Below are positions 18,248 to 27,836 of a stretch of DNA of 64,000 bases, piece after piece. A program made the position numbers and the translations under genes. The notes below the pieces were generated by a model, which searched no databases, was not told the DNA's origin, and saw only the letters and a program-made list of their open reading frames with translations. Source of the stretch: SHZL01 sp963784425 (GTDB lineage Bacteria; Pseudomonadota; Gammaproteobacteria; Xanthomonadales; SZUA-36). The stretch is from the NCBI GenBank assembly GCA_963784425.1, contig CAWARM010000007.1, positions 248,001 through 312,000 of the forward strand. Reading direction: 5' to 3'. The stretch's first letter is position 1, and each line of letters opens with the position of its first letter.

Positions 18248-20431
18248 CTAGGTCGAAACCGGCTCCAGCCCCAGCTTTTGCCGTTCGCTGTTCAGGTGCT
18301 CAATCATGCGCGCCTGGATGGCTTCAAAACGTGGGTCGCCTTCCAGTGGCGCCAGCATCGGGTAGTCCGTGACCATGCGTGTCGCGGTTACTGCCCCGGC
18401 CTTCACCGCCCGATCGAGGTACTCCAGGCAGGAGTCAAGGTTGCCGGCCAGTGCCTGGTAGGCAGCCTCCGACATCCAGAAAACCGTATTGCTGATACCC
18501 TGGGCTTTCAAACCGTCATGCACGGTTTTGACGCGTTGCATGGCATCATCAAATCGTTGCTGGTTGCCGGTGCGGGAATAAGCCAGCGCCACATCCAGCA
18601 TGATGAAATCTCCCAGGCCGCCATACGCCGGAAAATCTTTACGCAGGGCATCGAGATCCGGCCATCGTTCTTCCAGGTAGGCAACCAGTTCGTCTGAACG
18701 GCCGGTATTGTTCAGGAAGGTAAACAAGGTGCCGGCATCGGCCTGTTCTTCCGCCCGTTTGAACGCCAGCATGGAGGCCTCTTCTGTGCGCCCCAGGTAG
18801 AGCAGGGCAAATATGGGCAGCCATTCTTCACCCTCGGCAGCCACGCGCTCGTACTGGTGGGTATCCATCCAGGCGAAACTGCGGGTTAACCGGGCCACGG
18901 AATTGGTCGGCTGCAGCGCAACCGCGGATTCGATCAGCTTCACGCCTTCTGCCGATTCGCCCAGCGACATGCGGACCGCGGCTTCACTGGACTGGATCAC
19001 CGCATCGTTGGGGATCAACGGCCGGATGCGTTCGAGGTAGGCAAGGGCTTGGTCTTGCTGGCCAAACCAGATAAGGCCGTTCACCGCGTTACGGATCCCG
19101 GGACGGTACAGGGGGTCGCGCTGGATCATGTCCATTACCAGTGCGTTGGCTTCACTGGCCTTGCCGGACGCCTCCAGTATGTTGTGCAGCCAATTGCTGG
19201 CGTCGATCAGGCCGGGATTAATGGCGAGGGCCTTTTGCAGCGCTTCAGTGCTTTCGGTGAAGTGGGGCTTGGGTTGGCTATAGTAGTACAAGCCCATGCC
19301 AGCCCAGGCTTCAGCCAGTTCAGGGTCCAGTTGCATGGCCTTGTCGAGATAGAGCTTTCCCTGTGTCAACGCCTGTTCGCGGGGAGTTTTGCCATAGGTG
19401 CCTGAGCCCTCGGACAGGAGCAACGCGGCGATTCCTCGTTGTGCATAGGCGGGTGCGTATTCAGGGTCAATGGCAATGGCGCGATCCAGCAGTTCGACTG
19501 CGGACTCAATGGTCGGGCCGGTGCGCTCGTACATGCGCTGCTTGGCCAGCAGGTACAGTTCGTAGGCTTCGGTGTCGGTGCGCACCGCTTTAACGGCAGT
19601 GTCTTCGCCAGCCAACAAGGTGGCTTTGAGTTCTTTCAGGATGGCCGTCGCGATCTCGTCCTGGATAGCAAAGACATTGTCCAGTTTACGGTCATAGGTC
19701 TCGGACCAGAGGTGAAAGCCGTTATCGACCCGGATCAACTGCGCCGTGATGCGGACCGTGTCGCCGGATTTGCGCACCGAACCTTCCAGGATGTTGCCAA
19801 CGCCGAGGGTTTCGCCGATCAGGCGCAGGTCCTGGTTCTTGCCTTTAAAGGCGAAGGACGAGGTGCGGCCGGCAACCTGCAGTTCCTTCACCTTGGAAAG
19901 TGAGTTGAGGATTTCTTCGGAAACGCCGTCGGAGAAGAACTCCTGTTCCGGGTCGGATGACATGTTGACGAAGGGCAGGACGGCGATGGATTTACCCGAT
20001 GGGGTCAGAGTCAATTTCTCCCCTGCATTGCTACTCAATGTGGCGCCGGTTCCGGGAGAAATTGACTCTGACCCCGTTTCTGCAAATTTATCTAACGCAA
20101 AGTAACCCAGCGCCACCACCAGTATGCCAATGATGGCGAAATCCAGCTTTCGCCCGGTGACGTGGGTAATGGATTGCGTGCGGTCTACGTCCTTTTCCTT
20201 TTTCAGGCCTTCCGGAGTCAATTCAAAAGCCCAGGCAAAGATCAGGGCAAAGGGCAAACCTGCCGCCAGCACCACGAGAATGGTTTTCATCACCCAGGGG
20301 GGACTGCCAAAGCTGTCCAGCGCCACCCCCACGACCTGGATAATCAGCCAGGACACCACCGCGTAGGCAATGCCTACGCGAAACACGTTGCGCCGTTTAA
20401 GTTCCTCGATAAAGCCAAGTTTTGGGCTCAT
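18248..20431 (-). CDS. TolB-N/TPR membrane protein, paralog 3
   Basis: A 727-residue intact copy starting MSPKLGFIEELKRRNVFRVG. It has three N-terminal helices, a linker with palindromic element 3, a TolB-N-like domain (KSIAVLPFVNMSSDPEQEF, VGNILEGSVRKSGDTVRI, GFHLWSETYDRKL) and TPRs ending RQKLGLEPVST. Its ATG overlaps the paralog 4 stop by four bases, so these two are translationally coupled. It shares the element and its flanks almost exactly with paralog 4, which points to recent duplication or gene conversion between them. Function unknown. Confidence 0.88.
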   Translation of the reverse strand: MSPKLGFIEELKRRNVFRVGIAYAVVSWLIIQVVGVALDSFGSPPWVMKTILVVLAAGLPFALIFAWAFELTPEGLKKEKDVDRTQSITHVTGRKLDFAIIGILVVALGYFALDKFAETGSESISPGTGATLSSNAGEKLTLTPSGKSIAVLPFVNMSSDPEQEFFSDGVSEEILNSLSKVKELQVAGRTSSFAFKGKNQDLRLIGETLGVGNILEGSVRKSGDTVRITAQLIRVDNGFHLWSETYDRKLDNVFAIQDEIATAILKELKATLLAGEDTAVKAVRTDTEAYELYLLAKQRMYERTGPTIESAVELLDRAIAIDPEYAPAYAQRGIAALLLSEGSGTYGKTPREQALTQGKLYLDKAMQLDPELAEAWAGMGLYYYSQPKPHFTESTEALQKALAINPGLIDASNWLHNILEASGKASEANALVMDMIQRDPLYRPGIRNAVNGLIWFGQQDQALAYLERIRPLIPNDAVIQSSEAAVRMSLGESAEGVKLIESAVALQPTNSVARLTRSFAWMDTHQYERVAAEGEEWLPIFALLYLGRTEEASMLAFKRAEEQADAGTLFTFLNNTGRSDELVAYLEERWPDLDALRKDFPAYGGLGDFIMLDVALAYSRTGNQQRFDDAMQRVKTVHDGLKAQGISNTVFWMSEAAYQALAGNLDSCLEYLDRAVKAGAVTATRMVTDYPMLAPLEGDPRFEAIQARMIEHLNSERQKLGLEPVST
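20001..20075. repeat. Palindromic element copy 3 (75 bp, in gene)
   Basis: Perfect 22-bp arms beginning GGGGTCAGAGTCAATTTCTC, translated as GSESISPG ... KLTLTP in paralog 3. It differs from copy 4 at a single loop base. Confidence 0.9.
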
Positions 20432-22168
20432 GTTTTCACTGGCTCCAGGCCCAGCGCTGTGCGTTCACGATTGACGTGTTCGAGCATGCGTTTTTGGATG
20501 GCCTCGTACTCGGGGTCGCCCTCGAAGTCCGCAAAAAATGGCAGGTCATCGGTGATGCGTGCTGAAAATACTTGCCCGCCATCAACGGCAGCCGCGAGGA
20601 ATTTAAGGGCCTGCCCGCGATCATCCGCCAGGGCGTAATAAGCGGCCTCATTGGTAAAGAAAATGGGGTTACTCAAGCCTTGGGCGGCCAATGAGTCGTG
20701 GGCCGCACGTACCCTGGCCATGGCATCAGTAAACTTGTCTTGCTGGCCGGTGCGGCGATAGGCGAGGGCAATGTCATTCATCGTTCCGTATCCAAAACCA
20801 CCCTGGGCGGGAAATGCAACTTCAAACGCGGCCAGGTCCGGCCAGTGCTCTTCCACATAACTGACCAGGGCCTCGAACTGTCCTGTGGTACTGAGCAAGT
20901 TCATGTAGGGGCGAATATCTCCCTGCGCCGCCCATTGCTGGGCCAGTTGGGAAGCTTCCTCGACCCGGTGCAGATGTCTTAGCGCCCTGACTTTAAAGAT
21001 CCAGTAACCGTCTTTCTCAACGCGCTCGTACTGGTGCGTGGCCAGCAGCGCCACGCTCATATCGCTCCGATATACGCGGTCCTGCGGTTGCTGGCGAACC
21101 GCTTGCTCGGATAGCGGGAGCGCTGCGGCGAACTCTCCTGCGGTTGCGAGCAGGGTTGCGTCCCAGTCCAACACATTGGGGTCCTGGGCGACAAAAGGTC
21201 GGGTTTTCTCGATCAGCGCTTGTGCTTTATCGCGCTGCCCCATTTGAATATAAAGAAATGCGAGGTTGCCCACCGCGGGCTTGAACAGGGGATCACGCCG
21301 GATGAGGTCTTCCAGCACGGACACGTTCTTCGCCGGTTGGGTGCTATCGTTGTAGGCATTACCCAGCCAGTTGGCGGCTTCGATCAGGTTGGGGTTGATG
21401 GACAGCGCTTTCTCCAGCGCGGCGATGCTTTGCTCCGTTCCACCCGGCAGATTCTGGTAATACAGACCCAGTGCTGCCCAGCCTTCGGCCAGTTCGGGGT
21501 CGAGCTTAAGTGCCTGGTCGACGAACTGTTTGGATTGGGTTAATACTTGTGCCTTGGGGATGTCGCCGTATTCGGTTTCGCTCAGGAGGTCGGTCACAAT
21601 GCCCCGTTGCGCATAGGCAGGTGCATATGCGGGATCGATGGCAATGGCCCGGTCGAGCATCTCTGCTGCTGCCTCGAGGGGCAGGCGGCTGCGTTCATAC
21701 ATGCGTTGCTTGGCCAGCAAATAGAGATCATAGGCTTCAGTATTGGTGCGCTTGGTAGCAACGACCTGGGGCGCACCTTCCACCAAATGCGCCTTGAGCT
21801 GCACCAGGATGGCATTGGCGATCTCGTCCTGGATGGCAAATACGTCGGTCAGTTCGCGGTCGTAGCTTTCCGACCACAAGTGGAAACCATTATCCACCCG
21901 GATCAATTGCGCGGTGATGCGCACCTTGGTTCCTGACTTGCGTACCGAGCCCTCGAGGATATGGCTGACGCCCAAAGCTTCGCCAATCTTGCGTAAGTCC
22001 TCGTTATTGCCTTTGAAGGCGAAGGAGGAAGTCCTGCCCGCCACCTGCAGTTCGGGCACCTGGGCCAGTGCGTTGAGGATTTCTTCGGAGATGCCATCGG
22101 AGAAATACTCATTACCGGCATCGTCGCTCATATTGACGAAAGGCAGGACGGCGATGGATTTGGCCGGT

Positions 22169-22243
22169 GGGGTCAGAGTCAATTTCTCCCCTGCATTGCT
22201 ACTCAAAGTGGCGCCGGTTCCGGGAGAAATTGACTCTGACCCC
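22169..22243. repeat. Palindromic element copy 4 (75 bp, in gene)
   Basis: Perfect 22-bp arms, identical to copy 3 except for one loop base. In the linker of paralog 4. Confidence 0.9.
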
Positions 22244-22250
22244 GTTTCTG

Positions 22251-22275
22251 CAGAAAAGGGCTCTGACCCCTTTTT
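22251..22275. repeat. Solitary half of a palindromic element
   Basis: AAAAGGGCTCTGACCCC resembles the right arm of element copy 10, but no left arm faces it; complete copy 4 begins seven bases away. It may be the remnant of an older element into or beside which copy 4 was placed. The frameshift of paralog 4 falls in its outer T-run. Confidence 0.65.
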
Positions 22276-22707
22276 CGAAGCGCGATTCCCAAATGAAATA
22301 TCCCAGCGCCAGCACCAGGATGCCAATAATCGCGAAATCCAGCTTGCGCCCGGTCTGGTGGGTGATGGACTGGCTGCGGTCTACGTCTTTTTCTTTCTTG
22401 ATGCCTTCGGGGGTGAGTTCATAGGCCCAGGCAAAAAACAGCACGAGGGGAAACGCCAGCACCAGCAGGGTGACCAGCATTTTCATTACCCAGTCGGGTG
22501 CGGCAAAGGTGTCGGCGGCAAGGGCGGCAGCTTGTGCCAGCAGCCAGGCCAGCACGGCATAAGCCACGCCGACCTTGAAGACGTTTCTTCTTTTTAGCTC
22601 TTCAATCAGTCCTGCCATTTGCCCGCCTGGTCCTTAGCTTTTTCTGCACTGCCGCATCCACCGGCTAATCATACCAAGTTCGGCGCCGCGCGCCCCGTTC
22701 AAACGGG

Positions 22708-24024
22708 CTAAGGGGCTGATTTCCTGAATGCACTGCGGGCAAGGTAAATAACCACCGTGATGGTCAGCAGCACGCCGACTCCAATGGCCTCGCTCGCTGT
22801 CATCTGCGACAGCAACCACAGGATGACCGCTGAACTGAGGACAGGCACGATGGGTCCGCCGGGGATGCGGAACTGCCCTGCAGAAGGGGGCCCCTTGCGC
22901 CGTCGCAGGGCAATCACCGCCAGGCTGACTCCGAGGTAGATCAATAGAAGCGATCCGGATGCCACCACCGCGAGTTGCTTGAAGGTGCCGGTCAGGGCGA
23001 CTACCCCGCCAGCAGCCGCGTAGAACAGGATCGCGACATGGGGCGTGTGGTGTTTGGGATGGACCTTGCCCAACACACCTGGCAGCAGCCCATCGCGTGC
23101 AGAAGCGAATATCACCCGCGGCGTGTTCAACACATCACCGCTGAGATTACCGAAAATCGAAATGATCATGCCGAGCAATAGCAGTTGGGCTCCCCAACTG
23201 CCAAAGACTACCGTGGCCGCCGCGGCCAATGGTGCTGCCGTGTTATTGGCCAGTTCCGGGCCGAGGGTGCCCTGCGCCACCACCTGCAGGGCGACGTACA
23301 TCGTGAAAATACCACCGACGCCCAGCAACAATCCGCGCGGGATGGTTTTAGCCGGGTTGCTGATTTCGCCACTGGAGTTAAGGGCCGTCTCTGCGCCACC
23401 GAAGGCAAAGAACAGCACCAGCGCCGCGGCGCCGAAATTACTCAGGCTAGGCCATTCGACTATGACCAGGTTATCAAAGTTGATAAAGAACAGGCCCACC
23501 ACTGCCAACAGCACCAGCGGAACAAGCTTGGCGACGGTGTTCACGATCACCAACCTTACACCCTGTTTAAGCCCGACGATATTCATCCAGGCCAGGAACG
23601 CGAACAGGGCCAGGATGAACAGGCCGCGCGCCAGGCCCTGGCTTAATATCGGCAACTTGAGAGCGATGGCATCGGTCAGGGCCACTGCGAGCGCCGCATC
23701 CGAGAACACCGCGTATCCCAGCCACAACAGGGTCGATGTGACAAATCCGGCGAACGGACCAAAAGCTTCCTCGACGTAGGCATAACTGCCGCCGCTGCGC
23801 GTTACCCGGCTGCCGGCTTCTGCGTAACACAGAAACACCGTCCCGACGATGACCGCACACACGAGGTAAGCGATCAAGGCAGCCGGCCCGATCTGTGCCG
23901 CGACGACCCCCGGCAGGACAAAAATGCCAGCGCCCACGACCATGTTCATGATATTGGCGCTCAGCGCCCAGGTGCCGATGCCGCGCACCAGGCCTTCGTC
24001 GGTCTCGTGGTTTGCGTTGTTCAT
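22708..24024 (-). CDS. APC-superfamily amino-acid permease
   Basis: A 438-residue, roughly twelve-helix transporter with the APC start pattern NMVVGAGIFVLPG in helix 1 and GGAETALNSSGEISNPAKTIPRG in the middle, as in basic amino acid or YjeH-like permeases. The ATG at 24024 has AGAGGAAG upstream. It lies directly downstream of the D-aminoacylase-like gene, separated by a palindromic element, and interrupts the TPR array. Uptake or export of the amino acid released by the deacylase is a reasonable inference; specificity is unknown. Confidence 0.9.
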   Translation of the reverse strand: MNNANHETDEGLVRGIGTWALSANIMNMVVGAGIFVLPGVVAAQIGPAALIAYLVCAVIVGTVFLCYAEAGSRVTRSGGSYAYVEEAFGPFAGFVTSTLLWLGYAVFSDAALAVALTDAIALKLPILSQGLARGLFILALFAFLAWMNIVGLKQGVRLVIVNTVAKLVPLVLLAVVGLFFINFDNLVIVEWPSLSNFGAAALVLFFAFGGAETALNSSGEISNPAKTIPRGLLLGVGGIFTMYVALQVVAQGTLGPELANNTAAPLAAAATVVFGSWGAQLLLLGMIISIFGNLSGDVLNTPRVIFASARDGLLPGVLGKVHPKHHTPHVAILFYAAAGGVVALTGTFKQLAVVASGSLLLIYLGVSLAVIALRRRKGPPSAGQFRIPGGPIVPVLSSAVILWLLSQMTASEAIGVGVLLTITVVIYLARSAFRKSAP

Positions 24025-24045
24025 TGTCTTCCTCTGGATAAAAGC

Positions 24046-24120
24046 GGGGTCAGAGAACCATTTTCACTTCGCGCTTTGTTGGTTTCTCGGGCAGCTTTTG
24101 GAAAATGGTTCTCTGACCCC
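24046..24120. repeat. Palindromic element copy 5 (75 bp, intergenic)
   Basis: Perfect 20-bp arms beginning GGGGTCAGAGAACCATTTTC. It lies between the deacylase stop and the permease start and is very close to copy 9 in arms and loop. It could fold in the intercistronic RNA. Confidence 0.9.
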
Positions 24121-24160
24121 AAAATTGCCCCTGCCAATGAAAACTGTATCCGGCCCCTTT

Positions 24161-25927
24161 TTAGCTCTCGCCTTTCCAGCCCGGACCGCGCACGAACCGC
24201 CCGGGTTTGGCGCCCGTATGCTCGCCGTCCTTTAACACCTGTTTGCCGTTGACGAATACGTGCAGCATGCCGGTCGCATACTGGTGCGGTTTGATGAACG
24301 TCGCGTTGTCCTGGATTTTGGCCGGATCAAAAACCACCACGTCCGCGTAGTAGCCATTCTTCAGCTGTCCCCGCTGGTCAATTCTCATGGTCATGGCCGG
24401 CAGTGTCGCCAGCTTGTGAATGGCCGCCTCCAATGTCAGAACCTTTTCGTCGCGAACATATTTCGCCAGCACCCTGGCGAAACTGCCATAGGCGCGCGGG
24501 TGCGGGTTGCTCAACAGAAACACGCCCTCCGGTGCGACCGATGCCTCATCGGAGTTGAAGCTGACCCATGGCAAGGCAACCGCCTTCCTGACCACGTCCT
24601 CGGACTGGCTGAAGTACACCGTGCTGATACGGCTGTCATCCTCGATGATCAGGTCCATCGCGGTCATACGCGGATCGGTACCGCGCATTTTCGCAACTTC
24701 GGCCAGGGTTTTGCCGGTCAGAGGTTTCAACGCCTCCGACTTGAAACCGACCAGCAGGATGTTATCCGGCGTACCTGCACTGAGGTATCCGTTGTCCCAC
24801 TCGCCCGATGGTTCGAGCATTTCACGCGCCAGTCTTGCGCGGATCGCGGGGTCTTTCATGCGTTCCACAGAGGCCTCGAAACCGCCTTCCTGGACCCACG
24901 GCGGTATCGCGGCATTGAGCCCGGTGGAACTCGCCGGATAGGTGTAAACATCCGCCGTGATCTGCAGTCCCTCGGCCCTGGCTTGCTCGACTTTGGCAAT
25001 GGCCTGGTCAAACAGGTGCCAGCTGGGTTGGCCGTCGGCCTTTATATGATAAATTTCGGCGCGGATATTGGCTTCCCGGGCAATGGTGAGCAGTTCGTCT
25101 ATGGCTTCCAGCATGTTGGCGCCTTCATCGCGCATATGCGAGATGTACATGCCGTCGTATTCGGCGGCAACTTTGGAAAGTTCGATCAGTTCGTCGGTCT
25201 TGGCAAAACTGCCGGGTGGGTAGATCAGCGAAGATGCGACGCCCAGAGCCCCTTCTTGCATGGCCTGGCGAACCAGTGCGCGCATGTGTTCGAGTTCCTC
25301 CGCAGTCGGTGCGCGGTCCTCCTGGCCGATAACATAGTTGCGCGGGGTGGCGGCGCCGATAAACGAGGCAACGTTCGGCGAAATGCCGCGCCGTTCGAGA
25401 TACGCCAGGTACTCAGCCAGCGTGGTCCATTCGATTTCGTACCGGATGTCCGCTTGTGCATCGATCATGTCCTGCTTCATCCGGTCGTTCAGGGGACCCA
25501 TCGAATCCCCTTCACCCATGATTTCCAGCGTCACGCCCTGGCGGATATCACTTTGCGATTTGCCGTCTTCGATCAGCGATTCGTTGGCCCAGGACATCAT
25601 GTTGACAAAGCCCGGTGCAACCGCCAGGCCCGCGACATTGATCTCGAGCGGTGCGCTGGACTCGCCGATGTCACCCATAGCCGCGATCCGGTCGCCACGG
25701 ATGGCCACGTCGCCGGTATAAGGTTTCCCACCGCTGCCGTCGTAAATCGTGCCGCCACGCAGGATGACATCGTAGCTTGCCGGCGCCGCATAGGCCGTCA
25801 GCCAGCAGCAGGTAGCGAGCAAAAGGCTCAAGAGAAAAGGGGTCAGACCCCTTTTCCTGGCTTCGCCTTCTGCGACCGAACTCCCGATCGGGGGAATAGG
25901 GCTCTGACCCCTTTTCAGCTTGTTCAT
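24161..25927 (-). CDS. Secreted N-acyl-D-amino-acid deacylase-like amidohydrolase
   Basis: About 588 residues from the ATG at 25927, chosen because AGGAGA lies six bases upstream. The family frame is clear: YDVILRGGTIYDGSGGKPYTGDVAI, DIRQGVTLEIMGEGDSMGP, SHMRDEGANMLEAIDELL, AEIYHIKADGQPSW, and FNSDEASVAPEG near the C-terminus. Where many D-aminoacylases have a DxHxH motif this protein has VNMMSWANES, as in a distinct subgroup, so metal binding must differ. The signal peptide is unusual: palindromic element 6 supplies most of the n-region before FLLSLLLATCCWLTAYA. It is ten bases downstream of paralog 5 and upstream of the permease. Substrate unknown. Confidence 0.85.
   Translation of the reverse strand: MNKLKRGQSPIPPIGSSVAEGEARKRGLTPFLLSLLLATCCWLTAYAAPASYDVILRGGTIYDGSGGKPYTGDVAIRGDRIAAMGDIGESSAPLEINVAGLAVAPGFVNMMSWANESLIEDGKSQSDIRQGVTLEIMGEGDSMGPLNDRMKQDMIDAQADIRYEIEWTTLAEYLAYLERRGISPNVASFIGAATPRNYVIGQEDRAPTAEELEHMRALVRQAMQEGALGVASSLIYPPGSFAKTDELIELSKVAAEYDGMYISHMRDEGANMLEAIDELLTIAREANIRAEIYHIKADGQPSWHLFDQAIAKVEQARAEGLQITADVYTYPASSTGLNAAIPPWVQEGGFEASVERMKDPAIRARLAREMLEPSGEWDNGYLSAGTPDNILLVGFKSEALKPLTGKTLAEVAKMRGTDPRMTAMDLIIEDDSRISTVYFSQSEDVVRKAVALPWVSFNSDEASVAPEGVFLLSNPHPRAYGSFARVLAKYVRDEKVLTLEAAIHKLATLPAMTMRIDQRGQLKNGYYADVVVFDPAKIQDNATFIKPHQYATGMLHVFVNGKQVLKDGEHTGAKPGRFVRGPGWKGES
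25839..25911. repeat. Palindromic element copy 6 (73 bp, in deacylase signal region)
   Basis: Arms of about 19 bases with two mismatches, extended by matching A/T bases outside. Translated as RGQSPIPP ... RGLTPF at the start of the deacylase. The loop is closest to copy 7 in neighbouring paralog 5. Confidence 0.85.
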
Positions 25928-25937
25928 GGTTTCTCCT

Positions 25938-27812
25938 TTAATCGCAGGCAAAGTCGTGATCGCCAACGGGGTGGCAGAGGTCGGGCAGGCCGAATTCCAG
26001 GTAGAAAGCAGACAAGCCGGCTTCGTTTAGAATCTCGCGGAAGCGGGGCGATTGCCGCATGACGGTACTGTGCTCGCCGGGATACCAGGCTTCCGCCACA
26101 TTGGTGATGTCGGACCTCACAAGCTGCTCCAACAGATCCATGGCCTCGTCTACCCTGCCCATGTGGATAAGGCAGCGGATGTGGGCTGGTGGGTTGCTGG
26201 CCAAACTTTCCACCTGGCTGTTTTGCTCTGCTGCGGTTTGCTCGCGACCCTTACCGGAGGCAACAGCGATACAGTCCATGTACCGTTGGCCAATGCCATC
26301 GGCATAAGCGTCAATATAGTGCTGGAGTTCTTCCTGGCTGACCCGGGACAGGAATTCAGCGATGCTGGGATCAAAGCGTTTCGCCACCAACATGTCGCGA
26401 GCGGCCGGGAAGTGCTCGTAAGCGCGATCGAAGTCCTTGTTGACCACGGATATCCATACGGCATTAAAGTTGACGACGGGCGAGGCAGGGTCGAGTTCCA
26501 GTGCCTCACGATTCAGTTGCAGGCCGGTTCGCAAGAAACCCAGGCTAGCCATGATCTCGGCATACCACTGACGGGTCTGGGCATTTTTCGGCTCGTTTTT
26601 CAAGGCGATTTCGTAATGCCGGATGATTTCCGGATAGTCACCCTGGAGCAGCGCAGTGTCGGCGAGGACAGCGTGTGCTTCGGACAAGGTCGGATCGAGT
26701 TCCAGGGCGCGGCGGGCCGAAATGGTCGCAAGGGGAACGGTTTCGGTTATGGGCTGGCTGCTCCAGGCGGTCATGACGTCCCAGGTTGAGGCCAGGGCTT
26801 CGTGTGCCCGTGCAAAATTTGGATCCAGCGTTATGGCCTGCTCAAACAACTTCACTGCCTCGCGCAGGTTTTCCTCGCCGCGTTTGCGCCACAGATAGCG
26901 GCCGCGCAGGTAAAGTTCGTAGGCTTCGGCATTGTCAGTCAGTTGTTGGGCATGGCTGACGGCCTGCTGGTCTTCGACTTTCAAGGCTACCTTGAGCGCG
27001 CTGACAATGGCGCTGGAAATTTCCGCCTGGATGTCGAAGATATCCGTCAGTTCACGGTCGTAGGTTTCCGACCACAGATGCTTGTCGGTGCTTACATCGA
27101 TGAGCTGGGCGGTGATGCGCACCCGCTGCCCGGATTTGCGTACGCTGCCTTCCAGGATGTTGTTCACTTTTAGTGCCCGGGCGATTTCGGGTATAGGCGT
27201 GTCCTTGCCCTTGAAAGAAAACGCTGAGGTGCGGGAAGCGACTCGCAAGGTGGGGACTTTCACCAGCACATTCATCAGTTCTTCGGAAATGCCGTCGGAG
27301 AAATACTCGTTGTCGGCATCGGCGGACATGTTCACGAAAGGCAGGACCGCGATGGAAATTTCATCGGGAAATGGGGTCAGAGCCTTTTTCCCGGCTTCGC
27401 CTTCTGCGACTGAACTCTCGACTGAGGGAAAAGGGCTCTGGCCCCTTTTGCTTTCGGTTTCGCGCTCACCTGGTGAGAACCGATTGAAAGCAACCAATCC
27501 AGCAACTGCAATAAGCAAAGCGATGGTCACATAGTCCAGTTTTTTGGCCGTGTGATGGGTGACGGATTGGGCCGGGTCAATTTCCGACTCCCGCTTGATT
27601 CCATCTGGTGTTAGTTCAAATGCCCAGGCAAAGATGACCACGGGAATAAACCCGATGGCGATGATCAGTAAAATCAGCTTCGGTGCCGAGGCCGGTAACT
27701 CCAGGATGGGAACAATGATGTCGGTGACCTGCAGCAGCAGCCAGGAAGCCACCGCGTAGGCAACTGCCACGCGAAACACGTTGCGGCGTTTGAGTTCGGA
27801 AAAGAAACTCAT
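25938..27812 (-). CDS. TolB-N/TPR membrane protein, paralog 5
   Basis: A 624-residue intact member starting MSFFSELKRRNVFRVAVAYAVASWLL. Three helices frame AWAFELTPDGIKRESEIDPAQS; element 7 encodes the linker; the TolB-N-like domain (ISIAVLPFVNMSADADNEY, NNILEGSVRKSGQRVRI, DKHLWSETYDREL) is at about 155-275. The TPR part is shorter than in paralogs 1-4 and ends in LPDLCHPVGDHDFACD rather than EPVST, so it belongs to a second subgroup with paralog 6, whose C-terminus also ends in a Cys-Asp pair. It is the first gene of a unit with the deacylase and the permease. Confidence 0.87.
   Translation of the reverse strand: MSFFSELKRRNVFRVAVAYAVASWLLLQVTDIIVPILELPASAPKLILLIIAIGFIPVVIFAWAFELTPDGIKRESEIDPAQSVTHHTAKKLDYVTIALLIAVAGLVAFNRFSPGERETESKRGQSPFPSVESSVAEGEAGKKALTPFPDEISIAVLPFVNMSADADNEYFSDGISEELMNVLVKVPTLRVASRTSAFSFKGKDTPIPEIARALKVNNILEGSVRKSGQRVRITAQLIDVSTDKHLWSETYDRELTDIFDIQAEISSAIVSALKVALKVEDQQAVSHAQQLTDNAEAYELYLRGRYLWRKRGEENLREAVKLFEQAITLDPNFARAHEALASTWDVMTAWSSQPITETVPLATISARRALELDPTLSEAHAVLADTALLQGDYPEIIRHYEIALKNEPKNAQTRQWYAEIMASLGFLRTGLQLNREALELDPASPVVNFNAVWISVVNKDFDRAYEHFPAARDMLVAKRFDPSIAEFLSRVSQEELQHYIDAYADGIGQRYMDCIAVASGKGREQTAAEQNSQVESLASNPPAHIRCLIHMGRVDEAMDLLEQLVRSDITNVAEAWYPGEHSTVMRQSPRFREILNEAGLSAFYLEFGLPDLCHPVGDHDFACD
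27373..27445. repeat. Palindromic element copy 7 (73 bp, in gene)
   Basis: Arms of about 20 bases with two mismatches. Translated as RGQSPFPS ... KALTPF in the linker of paralog 5. Being two bases shorter than the 75-bp form, its entry frame differs (RGQSP rather than GSEP) while the exit frame LTP is kept. Confidence 0.88.
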
Positions 27813-27836
27813 TTCAAAAGCCCAACCCAGAGTGTC

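Larger units (their letters stand above)
20428..22618 (-). pseudogene. TolB-N/TPR membrane protein, paralog 4, frameshifted
   Basis: The N-terminal 120 residues (MAGLIEELKRRNVFKVGVAY, three helices, AWAYELTPEGIKKEKDVDRSQ) and the remaining 610 residues (KSIAVLPFVNMSDDAGNEY, TPRs, ERTALGLEPVKT) are in different frames. Dropping one base from the T5 run at about 22271-22275 joins them as FEKGSEPF. The break lies in a half palindromic element directly beside complete element 4, so this linker is longer than in siblings. True inactivation and a homopolymer read error are both possible. The start lies about 90 bases from the permease stop. Confidence 0.85.

Noticed and set aside
22690..22707. GCCCGTT/AACGGGG hairpin after the APC permease gene
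   Set aside because: Very small loop and no T-tract; too weak to call a terminator.
24260..26062. 600-codon open frame on the plus strand opposite the deacylase gene
   Set aside because: It is the antisense of a well-conserved enzyme and its translation has no family features; long antisense frames are common in GC-rich genes.
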